Source of the DNA: Halosimplex rubrum
GTDB taxonomy: Archaea; Halobacteriota; Halobacteria; Halobacteriales; Haloarculaceae
Reading direction: 5' to 3'
Assembly: GCF_013415885.1 (NCBI RefSeq)
Contig: NZ_CP058910.1
Location: 2,232,001 to 2,296,000 of the forward strand
DNA length: 64,000 bases
The notes under the pieces are model-generated. The model was not told the DNA's origin. It ran no database searches and was given only the letters and a program-made list of their open reading frames with translations. Shown one piece after another: positions 1 to 7,851 of this stretch. The position numbers and the translations under genes were made by a program. Numbering within the stretch: the stretch's first letter is position 1; each line of letters opens with the position of its first letter.

Positions 1-606
1 CCGCCGCAGGACGACGCGAGCGTGACGACCCCCCGGCGCACCGTCGCGGGGTTCGCGCTCGCGGGGACGCTCTCGGGCGCGGTCGTGGGGTACGTCCCCG
101 GCGTGTCGAGCGCCATCGCCGCGACGGTCGCGTTGCTCGCCGTCCCGGGCGGCGGCGGAGCCGGCGCCGAACGCGAGCCCGACGGCGCCCGCGGATTCGT
201 CGTCACGACCAGCGGCGTGAACACCGCCAACACGATCTTCGCCCTCCTGGCGTTGATCGCGCTCGGGACGCCTCGGACCGGCGTAATGGTCGCGATGGAC
301 GACGCCGGCGTGCCGCTCGACCTCCCGCTGTTGCTCGGGAGCGTCCTCGTCGCCGCGGCCTGCGGGTTCGTGCTCGTGGTGTCCCTCGGCGACGGCTACC
401 TGCGGCTGGTGGGGCAGGCCGACTACACGCGGCTGTCCGTCGGCGTGCTGTGTCTCGTCGTCGTCGTGATCGCCGCGTTGACCGGCGCGCTGGGCGTCGG
501 CGTGTTCGCTGTCTCGACCGTCGTCGGGCTCGTGCCCGTGACGTTCGGCGCTCGTCGAGCGTCGTTGATGGGCGTGTTGCTCGTTCCGCTGATCCTCGGT
601 CTGTGA
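1..606 (+). CDS. TctA-like (COG1784/DUF112) multi-pass permease, 3' part
   Basis: The reading frame is open to the left edge of the window, so this is the C-terminal part of a larger gene; the visible GTG at 22 is probably internal. The product is very hydrophobic, with about five membrane segments and a glycine-rich GAVVGYVPGVSSA stretch near the start of the visible part. That stretch resembles the repeated GxxPG loops of tricarboxylate-transporter TctA permeases, and the later TSGVNTANT motif recurs in the haloarchaeal branch of that family. The inferred role is membrane transport of an unknown, probably organic-acid, substrate. No partner TctB or TctC gene is visible on this side. The family call is from recognition only. 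Confidence 0.6.
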   Translation, partial: PPQDDASVTTPRRTVAGFALAGTLSGAVVGYVPGVSSAIAATVALLAVPGGGGAGAEREPDGARGFVVTTSGVNTANTIFALLALIALGTPRTGVMVAMDDAGVPLDLPLLLGSVLVAAACGFVLVVSLGDGYLRLVGQADYTRLSVGVLCLVVVVIAALTGALGVGVFAVSTVVGLVPVTFGARRASLMGVLLVPLILGL

Positions 607-653
607 CCGTCGTACGCGAGCGTGTCGGCGAAGGCGGGTCGCTCGATCCCGGG

Positions 654-2108
654 CTACCGTTCTCGCGGGGCCGCCTCGATCGGCTGCTGTGGCTGGAGGG
701 TGATCTGCATCGAGAGGTCGAGCGGCGGTTCGGTGACCGGGTCGAACGCGAACCGCGCGGCCAGCGTCGCGAGCACGAGCTTCGCCTCCATGAGCGCGAA
801 GCGCATGCCGATACAGTGGCGCGGGCCGCCCCCGAACGGGAAGTACGCGTAGTCGGGTAGCGACTCGCGGAACTCGTCGGTCCAGCGCTCCGGGCGGAAG
901 GTGTCGGGGTCGTCGTACCACCGGTCGTCGCGGTGGACGACCCACTGGGGCATCGAGACGGTCGACCCCGCCGGGATCCGGTAGCCGCCGAGTTCCACGT
1001 CGCGCGTGGGCTCGCGGAAGACGGTGTAGGCGGGCGGGTATAGCCGCAGCGCCTCGTCGACGACCCTGTCCAGATAGTCGAGTTCGAACAGGTCGGTCGC
1101 GCCCGGTCGCTCGGCGTCGGCGGCACTGCCCTCGCTCCCGTCGCCCAGCACCGAATCGAGTTCGTCGTGGAGGCGAGCCTGTCGCTCGGGGTCGTTCGCG
1201 AGGAGCATCACGGCGTACGAGAGCGTGAGCGCCGTCGTTTCGTGGCCGGCGAACAGGAACGTAAAGAGGTGGTCGCGGATCTGCCGCTCGGAGAGCCCGC
1301 CGCCCTCGCCGGACTCGCCGGTCCCGTCGTCCGGTTCGATGGACAGCAGGATCGACAGCAGGTCGTCGAACGCCTCGTCGCTGGCGCGGCGCTCGGCGAC
1401 GATGTCGGCGATGGCGTCGTCGAACTGCGCGACGGCGCGGCGACAGCGGCGATTGGCAGGAGTGGGGACCCACAGCGGGAGGAGCGCGGAGAGCGACCCG
1501 GCGTCGAACCGGTCGGAGATGACCGCGGCGGCGTCGCGGATGGCCGACTCCCGGCCGCGGATGTCCACGTCGAGCAGCGTCTTCGCCAGGATCTCCAGCG
1601 TGAGCGTGCGCATCTCCTCGCTGACGGCGAGCGGACCGGCGTCCGCGTCGCGGTCGGCCCACTCGGCGGCGCGCTCGTCGGCGAAGCGGGCCATCATGTC
1701 GGCGTAGGTCCCGACGCGGTCACGGTAGAAGGAGGGCTGGAGTGCCGTGCGGTGGGCGCTCCAGGCCTCGCCCTCCAGCAGGAACAGGCCGCCGTCGGCG
1801 ATCTGGCCGAGGGCGTTGCGGATGATCGAGGCGCGGCGGTAGTCGGCGTCGTCGGTGACGAGTACCTGCTCGATATCCGCGGGGTGTGTGAGCATGACGC
1901 CGTCGCTGGTGGCGACGCGGTAGGTGACCACGTCGTCGTCGTAGGCGGCGCAACGGGCGTAGAAGGCGACGGGGTCCCGCACGAACTGGAGCGTGTTGCC
2001 GATCACCGGAACGCCGTCGGGACCGGGCGGCCGGTCGCCGGGCGTGGACTCCCGGCGCGCCTCGGCGCTCGCCCCCTCGCTCCCGTCGGCGGCGTCGTGT
2101 GTTGCCAT
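654..2108 (-). CDS. Cytochrome P450
   Basis: A 484-residue heme-thiolate monooxygenase of normal length for a soluble prokaryotic P450. The hallmarks are all present: the I-helix oxygen-activation motif AGHETT (residues 287-292), the K-helix ExxR motif EALR (352-355), the PERW meander motif (406-409), and the heme-ligand loop FPFGGGPRHCIG (423-434) with Cys432 as the axial ligand. There is no signal peptide or membrane anchor. The substrate cannot be read from the sequence; haloarchaeal P450s of this CYP102/CYP4-like type are often placed near carotenoid or lipid metabolism, which is not seen here. It is transcribed divergently from the kinase-like gene at 2243, and no ferredoxin or reductase gene is adjacent. 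Confidence 0.95.
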   Translation of the reverse strand: MATHDAADGSEGASAEARRESTPGDRPPGPDGVPVIGNTLQFVRDPVAFYARCAAYDDDVVTYRVATSDGVMLTHPADIEQVLVTDDADYRRASIIRNALGQIADGGLFLLEGEAWSAHRTALQPSFYRDRVGTYADMMARFADERAAEWADRDADAGPLAVSEEMRTLTLEILAKTLLDVDIRGRESAIRDAAAVISDRFDAGSLSALLPLWVPTPANRRCRRAVAQFDDAIADIVAERRASDEAFDDLLSILLSIEPDDGTGESGEGGGLSERQIRDHLFTFLFAGHETTALTLSYAVMLLANDPERQARLHDELDSVLGDGSEGSAADAERPGATDLFELDYLDRVVDEALRLYPPAYTVFREPTRDVELGGYRIPAGSTVSMPQWVVHRDDRWYDDPDTFRPERWTDEFRESLPDYAYFPFGGGPRHCIGMRFALMEAKLVLATLAARFAFDPVTEPPLDLSMQITLQPQQPIEAAPRER

Positions 2109-2211
2109 CGAGTGGACCTACGGACTCCAGCGGTATCGTCCTTCGGCCGAGTACGCGCGACCGTTTACATGCGCGCCGCCGACCGGGCGCGACCACGGCC
2201 GACAACGCAGT

Positions 2212-2219
2212 CCTTATGC
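2212..2219 (+). promoter_or_regulatory. TATA-like box of the UPF0200 gene
   Basis: A CCTTATGC stretch lies 24-31 nt upstream of the ATG at 2243 in otherwise very GC-rich DNA. This is the spacing expected for an archaeal TATA box with a leaderless transcript. Confidence 0.5.
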
Positions 2220-2242
2220 GGGCCGTTCCAGTACATCCGGCG

Positions 2243-2833
2243 ATGACAGTCATCGGGATCGTCGGACTGCCCGGGAGCGGGAAGAGCGAGGCGGCCGCGG
2301 TCGCGCGGGAGGCGGGCGTCCCCGTCGTCACGATGGGCGACGTGATCCGCCAGGCCTGCCGCGACCGCGGGTTCGACCCCGCGACCCACCACGGCGAGAT
2401 GGCGAAGACCCTCCGCGAGGAAGGGGGTCCCGACGCCATCGCTCGGGAGTCGCTCCCGCTCATCGAGGACCGCCTCGCCGACGCCGACACCGTCGTCGTC
2501 GACGGTATCCGCTCGGACGTGGAGGTCGAGCGGTTCGTCGAGGCCTTCGGCGACGACTTCGCGCTCGTCGAGGTCCACGCGCCCGACGAACTGCGCGCCG
2601 AACGGCTCGACCTGCGCGGCCGCGACGCCGGCGCCGAGGAGGGCGGCGAATCGATCGCCGAGCGCGACGAGCGCGAACTCGGCTTCGGCATGGGCGCGGC
2701 GATGGAGCGGGCCGACGTGACGATCGTCAACGACGCCAGTCTCGACGCGTTCCGGGCGGACATCGAGCGCCTGCTCGCCGACGGTCCCGACGCGGTCGCG
2801 GACGACACGGCGGAGGGCGACACCGACGAATGA
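2243..2833 (+). CDS. UPF0200-family P-loop kinase-like protein
   Basis: A 196-residue protein with an N-terminal Walker A motif GLPGSGKS (residues 7-14), a DxD-like strand (VVVDGIRS, about 85-92) and a C-terminal alpha/beta core like dephospho-CoA or adenylate kinases. This matches the archaeal UPF0200 family (COG0237-related), whose members are annotated as AAA or adenylate-kinase-like proteins of unknown substrate. The start at 2243 was chosen because the protein then begins MTVIGIVG, directly at the P-loop strand, with a TATA box at the right distance. It is followed 19 nt later by the UPF0201 gene, a pairing conserved in archaea. ATP or nucleotide binding is secure; the substrate is unknown. 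Confidence 0.85.
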   Translation: MTVIGIVGLPGSGKSEAAAVAREAGVPVVTMGDVIRQACRDRGFDPATHHGEMAKTLREEGGPDAIARESLPLIEDRLADADTVVVDGIRSDVEVERFVEAFGDDFALVEVHAPDELRAERLDLRGRDAGAEEGGESIAERDERELGFGMGAAMERADVTIVNDASLDAFRADIERLLADGPDAVADDTAEGDTDE

Positions 2834-2852
2834 CCACACGGGAGACACAGCT

Positions 2853-3272
2853 ATGAGCACCGTCTACAGCGTCGACGTACAGATCACCGCACCGGTCAAC
2901 GACACCGAGGTCACCGACAGGGTCGCCGACGCCGTCACGAACCTCTTCCCCGGCGCCGAGGTCGAGCAGGGCCACGGCGAGATCGTCGCCACCGCCCACG
3001 AGATGGAGACGCTGTCGGAGTCGCTGCACCGTCAGGAGATCCTCGACACCGCCCGCGGGTCCTTCTTCGAGGACCTGCGCGGGGACACCTTCTCGTTCGA
3101 CCTGAAGAAGCAGGCGGCCTTCCAGGGCGTCGTCAACTTCGCCGTCGGCGACCCGAGCGAACTCGGCGACATCCACGTCCGCGTGCGCGTCAACGACCCC
3201 GACGCCGAGTCCTACATCGACCACGTCTCCCCGCCCACGAGAGACGGCAGACCGATCGACCCCGACGAGTAG
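2853..3272 (+). CDS. UPF0201-family RNA-binding-like protein (COG1325)
   Basis: A 139-residue acidic protein matching the archaeal UPF0201/COG1325 family. Visible features are two alpha-beta halves, with a central segment about residues 47-90 containing RQEILDTARG and the SFDLKKQAAFQG stretch characteristic of this family. Relatives have an RNA-binding-like fold related to ribosomal L5 and were proposed to associate with RNA processing; no catalytic residues are evident. It sits in a tight same-strand run: UPF0200 ends 19 nt upstream and the HAD hydrolase begins 6 nt downstream, so the three genes are probably co-transcribed. Function is unproven. Confidence 0.8.
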   Translation: MSTVYSVDVQITAPVNDTEVTDRVADAVTNLFPGAEVEQGHGEIVATAHEMETLSESLHRQEILDTARGSFFEDLRGDTFSFDLKKQAAFQGVVNFAVGDPSELGDIHVRVRVNDPDAESYIDHVSPPTRDGRPIDPDE

Positions 3273-3278
3273 TGACCG

Positions 3279-3908
3279 ATGGCGGCGGTATTCTTCGACG
3301 TGGACGGGACGATCGTCCGCTGGCGCGGCGACTACGCCGACGTGCTGGCCGACGCCTTCGATCGAGCGGCGGGCACCCACCGCGAGGCGTGGCTCGAACG
3401 CTACGACGAACGCTTCTTCGCCCACTTCGGCGCGTTCGCCGACGACCCCTACCGCCGAGCCTTCGCCGACGTGTGCGACGAACACGCAGTCGACGCCGAC
3501 CCCGAGACCCTCGCCGAGACGCTCGTCGCCGCGGAGTTCGACGCGGTCGAACCGGTCCCCGGCGTCGAGGCGGCGGTCGACGCGCTCGCCGACCGCCACA
3601 CGCTCGGAATCTTGACCAACGGCGTTCCGGACGTGCAGTTCGGCAAAGTCGCCGAGGTCGGCCTGCTCGACCGCTTCGACGCTCGCGTCGCCTCCCACGA
3701 CCCCGCGGTCGAGGCGACCAAACCCGACGCGGACATCTACGAGGCGGCCAAATCGCGTGTCGACGCCGAGCGGTACGTGATGGTCGGCGACGACCGCGAG
3801 CCGGACATCGACGGCGCGCGCGAGCACGGCTTCGAGACGGTCCACGTCGACGCGACCGCCGCGGATCTCTCGGCGCCGGACTTCCGGACGCTCGCTGTGC
3901 TGTTGTAA
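3279..3908 (+). CDS. HAD-superfamily hydrolase
   Basis: A 209-residue haloacid-dehalogenase-like hydrolase. Motif I is FFDVDGT (residues 5-11, with the nucleophile and acid Asp pair), motif II is the Thr of ILTNG (about 109-113), motif III is the Lys of EATKPD, and motif IV is VGDDREPD (about 169-176). An alpha-helical cap domain lies between motifs I and II (about 18-90), as in the phosphoglycolate phosphatase/YjjG group (COG1011). The likely reaction is hydrolysis of a small phosphomonoester, substrate unknown. It is the last gene of the three-gene run that begins at 2243 and converges with the oxidoreductase gene on the other strand. Confidence 0.88.
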   Translation: MAAVFFDVDGTIVRWRGDYADVLADAFDRAAGTHREAWLERYDERFFAHFGAFADDPYRRAFADVCDEHAVDADPETLAETLVAAEFDAVEPVPGVEAAVDALADRHTLGILTNGVPDVQFGKVAEVGLLDRFDARVASHDPAVEATKPDADIYEAAKSRVDAERYVMVGDDREPDIDGAREHGFETVHVDATAADLSAPDFRTLAVLL

Positions 3909-3923
3909 TCCGGCCGGTCGCGG

Positions 3924-5033
3924 TCAGCCGTCGAGGCCGCTGACGAAGACGGCGATCCACTCGCCGAGTCCGCGCCGGCGGGTCACCCGAACCGACTCCA
4001 CCCACTTGACCCACTGGAAGCCGCGGCGGCCGGGCGCGACCAGTCGTATCGGCGCGCCGTGGCCGTGGCTGAGCCGCTCGCCGTCGACGTGAGTCGCCAG
4101 CAGCGCGTCGCCGGCCTCCTCGACCGGGAGGCTCCAGCGGTAGCCGGTCACAGAGCGGAACTGCACCCAGGCCGCCCCCTCGTCGGGGTCGGCGGCGTCG
4201 AGCAGGTCGCCGACGCGGACGCCCCGCCAGTCGTGCTCGGAGTACCAGCCGCTCGTGCAATCGAGGAGGGCGCGCTGGTCGGCGGGGGAGACTCCCGTGT
4301 CCGGGTCGCGCTCGGCCGCGCCACCATCGCCGCCGGTCACCTCGTCGTAGGACAGCGCCAGCGGCTCGCCCACCCGTCCGTCGACGGTCAGCGACCACGC
4401 CTCGCGGTCGACGGGGTCGGGGTCGTCGGCGACCCAGGAGGTGACCGGGAAGCCGTTGCCCGAGTCGCTGCCCCGCTCGCGCGAGCCGGTGAACCGGCGC
4501 TCGGCCCCGGCGGTGTCGAAGACGCGATTGGCGACCTCCTGAGCCTGCCACGCGACGGCGCCCGACCCGACCAGCGCCGCGTAGCGCAAGGCGTTGCGCC
4601 GGTCGGCGGTCGCCTCCCGGGTCGGCAGCGCGAACCGCTGACGCAGGTGGACGAGCAGGAGGACGGGAACGACGAGTCCGAGCCCGATGTGGAGGTTGAG
4701 CAGGCCCCACGGGCCGAGGTCGAGCTGCCCGCCGAGTACCCACCAGATGCCGGTCGCCAGCGCCGCGGTCGCGACGACGCCCAGCAGCGCCGACAGCAGC
4801 CGCGTCGCGTCGAGGGCGCCCGGCCGGAGTCGGTGGCGCACCCGCCGGAGCTTCCAGGCCAGCAGGACCACCGTCGCCAGCCCCGCGACCGCGTGTACGT
4901 CGAACACCCAGGCGCCCGCGGGGCGGCCGGAGACGAGGCTCACCGCGCCGGTCGCGAGCAGGAGAACCACCGCGCCCAGCAGCGACGCGTCGACGACGCG
5001 AGGCGGGGGCTCGATCCGCGGGAGCCGGTCCAT
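3924..5033 (-). CDS. Fused cytochrome b-like membrane domain and sulfite-oxidase-type molybdopterin domain
   Basis: A 369-residue protein with two modules. Residues about 16-133 form four membrane helices carrying His47, His67, His115 and His129. His115 and His129 are 13 residues apart in the fourth helix, the spacing of a di-heme cytochrome b helix. Residues about 185-350 match the oxidoreductase molybdopterin-binding fold: LLDCTSGW holds the Cys259 expected to ligate molybdenum, followed by GYRWSLP (297-303) and HGHGAPIRLVAPGRRGFQWVKW (323-344, partly cofactor loops). The inferred role is a membrane-bound molybdoenzyme passing electrons to a built-in heme domain. In bacteria the equivalents (YedY/MsrP and YedZ/MsrQ) are separate proteins. 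The substrate is unknown and could be an S- or N-oxide or sulfite-like compound. Confidence 0.85.
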   Translation of the reverse strand: MDRLPRIEPPPRVVDASLLGAVVLLLATGAVSLVSGRPAGAWVFDVHAVAGLATVVLLAWKLRRVRHRLRPGALDATRLLSALLGVVATAALATGIWWVLGGQLDLGPWGLLNLHIGLGLVVPVLLLVHLRQRFALPTREATADRRNALRYAALVGSGAVAWQAQEVANRVFDTAGAERRFTGSRERGSDSGNGFPVTSWVADDPDPVDREAWSLTVDGRVGEPLALSYDEVTGGDGGAAERDPDTGVSPADQRALLDCTSGWYSEHDWRGVRVGDLLDAADPDEGAAWVQFRSVTGYRWSLPVEEAGDALLATHVDGERLSHGHGAPIRLVAPGRRGFQWVKWVESVRVTRRRGLGEWIAVFVSGLDG

Positions 5034-5134
5034 CGGTCGCGGTTAGGACTCGACGGGCTTGACTGTCGGGGTCGACCCGGTCGAGTCGACGTGGACACGC
5101 GGCCCTCGCCCCGGGCCCGACGACCGACGGCGTC

Positions 5135-6811
5135 CTATTCCTCGAAGGCGGACTCGGCGCCGGGCGGCAGGTCCTCGGGGCGCATCACGACGTTGCCCCG
5201 GCCCACGTCGACCTTGACGATGGTGTCGTCGTCCTCCATCGCCGAGAGGACGCGGCTCACCTTCGATTTGGACCAGTCGGTCTCCTCGACGAGGGCGGCC
5301 TGGCGCATGCGGCCGTCGTGGTCGTCGAGCAGCGTGAACACGACCTCCTCGTCGGAGAGGAACTCGGTCGGCACCTCCTCGGTCGCGGCCGCCCCCTCGT
5401 CGGGGGCTCCGGCGCCGTCGCCGGTGACGCCGGCCGCGCTCGCCGCGCCGGGCGCGTCGGGGCCGTCACCGTCGTCGGGGTCGCCGGACGCGCCGGTCGC
5501 GAACGCGCCCCGGAGCCGTGCGAGCGGCGCGCGGCCGGACCACGCGAGCAACGCGAGCACCGCGACCGCGGCGACGCCGACGCCGACGAGGCCGGCCAGG
5601 GCGATCGACAGACGGTCGCCGACGGTGTCGACCTCTCTGGGGTCGGGGACGCCGTCGCCGTCGGTGTCGGGGTCGGTCGGATCCGTCTCGTAGCGGTTGA
5701 CCTCCGGGCCGTCTTCGAGGCCGTCGCCGTCCGTGTCCGGGTTCGTCGGGTTGGTGTCGTAGGTGTGTACCTCGGCGCCGTCTTCGAGGCCGTCGTCGTC
5801 GGTGTCGGCCTCGGTCGGGTCCGTCTCGTAGCGCTCGACCTCGGCGCCGTCTTCGAGGCCGTCGCCGTCCGTGTCGACCTGGTTGGGGTCGGTCCCGTAG
5901 GTGTTGACTTCGAGGTTGTCGTCGAGGCCGTCCCCGTCCGTGTCGGCCTCCAGGGGGTTGGTCTCGTACTCGTTGATCTCGGCGCCGTCGTCGAGGCCGT
6001 CCCCGTCCGTGTCGGCCTCGGTCGGATCCGTGTCGTAGGTGTTGACTTCGAGCCCGTCGGGGACGCCGTCGCCGTCCGTGTCGGCCTTGTTCGGGTTCGT
6101 CCCGAGTTCGAGCTCGCGGGGGTCGGCGAGGCCGTCGCCGTCCGTGTCGACCATCGTCGGGTCGGTCTGGTAGCGCTCGATCTCCTCGTGGTCGTCGAGT
6201 CCGTCGTCGTCCGTGTCGGGGTTCTTCGGCGAGGTCTCGTAGGTGTTCACCTCGGCGCCGTCGGCGAGGCCGTCGCCGTCCGTGTCGTTCGACCGGAGCG
6301 AGGTGCCGAGCGACGCCTCGCGCTCGTTGGTGAGGCCGTCGCCGTCGAGGTCGCCGCCGCGCGTGAGGACCGTGACTGGGTACGTCTCGGTGTCCAGCGG
6401 CTCCGACGCGTTGGCCGCGGTCACCGAGGCGCGGAGCCGCTGCTCGCCGGTGAGGTTGGCCGGCCAGGAGCCGGCCCCGACGGTGACCGTCCGATTGGCG
6501 CCGGTCGGGACCGAGACGGGCTGACAGCCCAGCTCGCGGTCGACGCCGGCGATAGCGACGCAGGCCGAACCGTTGGCGAGGCCGGCGTCGCTGGCGACGG
6601 TGACGGCGAAACGGTGGGCGCCGGACCGCCAGAGCCCGAGGTCGTCGCCGAGGCCGTCGATAGCGGCGTCGCCCTGGTAGCTCGCGTCCGTGATCCGCGC
6701 GTCCTGTTGGGAGAGAGTCCCCGTGCCGTCGACGGCCGTCGGGACGGCGGGTGCGGCGGTACCGGCCAGTACGAGCACCGCGAAGATCCAGACGTGGACG
6801 TTCCGTACCAT
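5135..6811 (-). CDS. Membrane protein with 11 thrombospondin-type-3 calcium repeats and a cytoplasmic winged helix
   Basis: A 558-residue protein. Residues 1-28 are a signal peptide. Residues about 35-150 form a beta-rich domain with two Cys (84, 96). Residues 154-391 hold eleven copies of a DTDGDGLxD calcium-binding loop, one every 22-23 residues, alternating with EVNTY-xTDPT segments, as in thrombospondin type 3 repeats. One membrane helix follows (about 401-424), then a low-complexity acidic and Ala/Gly linker, and finally a MarR-like winged helix (about 484-545: LSDEEVVFTLLDD, helix pair, recognition segment TDWSKSKVSRVL, wing VDVGRGNVV). Topology predicts repeats outside and the DNA-binding domain inside. 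The inferred role is a one-component sensor-regulator. High external salt and calcium fit the ectodomain. No target is evident. Confidence 0.85.
   Translation of the reverse strand: MVRNVHVWIFAVLVLAGTAAPAVPTAVDGTGTLSQQDARITDASYQGDAAIDGLGDDLGLWRSGAHRFAVTVASDAGLANGSACVAIAGVDRELGCQPVSVPTGANRTVTVGAGSWPANLTGEQRLRASVTAANASEPLDTETYPVTVLTRGGDLDGDGLTNEREASLGTSLRSNDTDGDGLADGAEVNTYETSPKNPDTDDDGLDDHEEIERYQTDPTMVDTDGDGLADPRELELGTNPNKADTDGDGVPDGLEVNTYDTDPTEADTDGDGLDDGAEINEYETNPLEADTDGDGLDDNLEVNTYGTDPNQVDTDGDGLEDGAEVERYETDPTEADTDDDGLEDGAEVHTYDTNPTNPDTDGDGLEDGPEVNRYETDPTDPDTDGDGVPDPREVDTVGDRLSIALAGLVGVGVAAVAVLALLAWSGRAPLARLRGAFATGASGDPDDGDGPDAPGAASAAGVTGDGAGAPDEGAAATEEVPTEFLSDEEVVFTLLDDHDGRMRQAALVEETDWSKSKVSRVLSAMEDDDTIVKVDVGRGNVVMRPEDLPPGAESAFEE
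5639..6352 (-). repeat. About eleven 66-69 bp tandem repeats coding for calcium loops
   Basis: The DNA coding for the calcium loops repeats with a 66-69 bp period. Each unit contains a near-identical core reading GTCGTCGAGGCCGTC(G/C)CCGTC on the plus strand. The repeats are coding and in frame, so they are a protein repeat and not a CRISPR or VNTR in non-coding DNA. Confidence 0.85.
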
Positions 6812-7013
6812 GGGGTCGTGGACTGCGTGCCGCCGCCGCCGCGGCCGGACGCTCCCGGCTGTGCCACCGCACGCGCGGGTGCGGGAGTGTCACCCTTGTT
6901 GGGTTGCAGGCGTTAGGAACCTTACGCCCCCGTCTGAAGGGTATGGTGACCTTTCCGCGGTCAATCTCCGCCTTCCGGACGGGCCGCCCGACGACCGCGG
7001 CGGTAAGCTGTCG

Positions 7014-7508
7014 TTAGGAGAGCCGCCCGGCTCCCGCCGCGGGGTCCGCGTCGCCGCCCGACGGCCCGTCGATCTCCCGGTCCTCCGCTCCGGGTCCGTC
7101 GGTGAGGCCCGCGAGGACCCGCGCCGCGGACTCGCCCCCGCCGTGGTCGGTCCACGGCTCGCTGACGGAGAGTTTCATCTCCTCGGAGAGGCGGACGGTC
7201 CCCGAGCGCGGGTCGTACGCGAGGACGCCGAAGTCGTCGAGCTTCGCCAGGTGCGCACAGCCGAGGCGCCGGCGAACGCTGTCGACGAGGTCGTCGCCGG
7301 CCGCAGCCGGTCGCTCGCGACCGCGCCACCACCCGACGAGGTGCGCCGCCACCGCCTCGACCGACGACCGGCCGCCGACCTCCTGCAGGTGATAGAGGAT
7401 CGCCCGCCGCTCCCAGTCCGAGAAGATGTCGTGCATGGTCTGGATACCCGTCGAGTCGAGCCGTCTGCGGTCCCGTGGTGCGTCCGCGCATGAGTGCGTG
7501 TCTGACAT
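7014..7508 (-). CDS. Small haloarchaeal winged-helix-like protein (DUF7344-type)
   Basis: A 164-residue protein whose central part (about residues 26-115) looks like a winged helix: IFSDWERRAILYHLQEVG opens the first helix, then SVEAVAAHLV, then RRRLGCAHLAKLDDFGVLAYD for the recognition helix and strand, ending with a short wing (SGTVRLSEE). This layout is common to a large group of small haloarchaeal putative regulators. The C-terminal 50 residues are Gly/Asp rich and probably disordered. ATG 7508 is used here; an internal ATG at 7436 (MHDIFSDWERR) would remove a 24-residue extension and begin exactly at the domain. A cluster of CGAAACG motifs lies 170-262 bp upstream. DNA binding is inferred, not shown. 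Confidence 0.7.
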   Translation of the reverse strand: MSDTHSCADAPRDRRRLDSTGIQTMHDIFSDWERRAILYHLQEVGGRSSVEAVAAHLVGWWRGRERPAAAGDDLVDSVRRRLGCAHLAKLDDFGVLAYDPRSGTVRLSEEMKLSVSEPWTDHGGGESAARVLAGLTDGPGAEDREIDGPSGGDADPAAGAGRLS

Positions 7509-7851
7509 GGTTCGTGACAGGGGCTCCGGGCCGGCGCCGCCGACGCCGGTCGCCCACCGCGCCCCGTGTCAGGTCGGACACTCGACAGTGCCAAAGAACC
7601 GCAAACACGTCCCGTCAGTTGCCGCGGTTCGGCCCCGTTCCGTCGCTCCGAATCGGCTGAAATCCCACTACAGGGGTCGTTTCGAGCGTGTCGCCGGGCG
7701 AGTCGAAACGGTCGCAACGGACGACCGAACGGCCGAAACGACCGAAACGGTCCGACTGCCGACCGTTTCGAGACGGGGGCCACACGCCGCGCGAGTCCGG
7801 CGGCTCGGCGGGCGGAGGGAGTGACCCGCTGCGCAGTGGCGCGGGCGGCCG
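7509..7851. other. Intergenic region with a CGAAACG motif cluster
   Basis: This 343-bp stretch lies between the 3' end of the helicase gene and the 5' end of the small winged-helix gene. I see no credible coding frame. The only structure noted is five copies of CGAAACG or its complement CGTTTCG, at 7678-7684, 7704-7710, 7734-7740, 7743-7749 and 7764-7770. Confidence 0.5.

Noticed and set aside
203..1126. Long Arg/Ser/Thr-rich frame opposite and overlapping the permease and P450 genes
   Set aside because: It overlaps two well-supported genes and has the composition of a GC-rich shadow frame.
5639..6352. Possible CRISPR-like direct repeats
   Set aside because: The period is in frame, with conserved DTDGDG loops; these are coding calcium-binding repeats.
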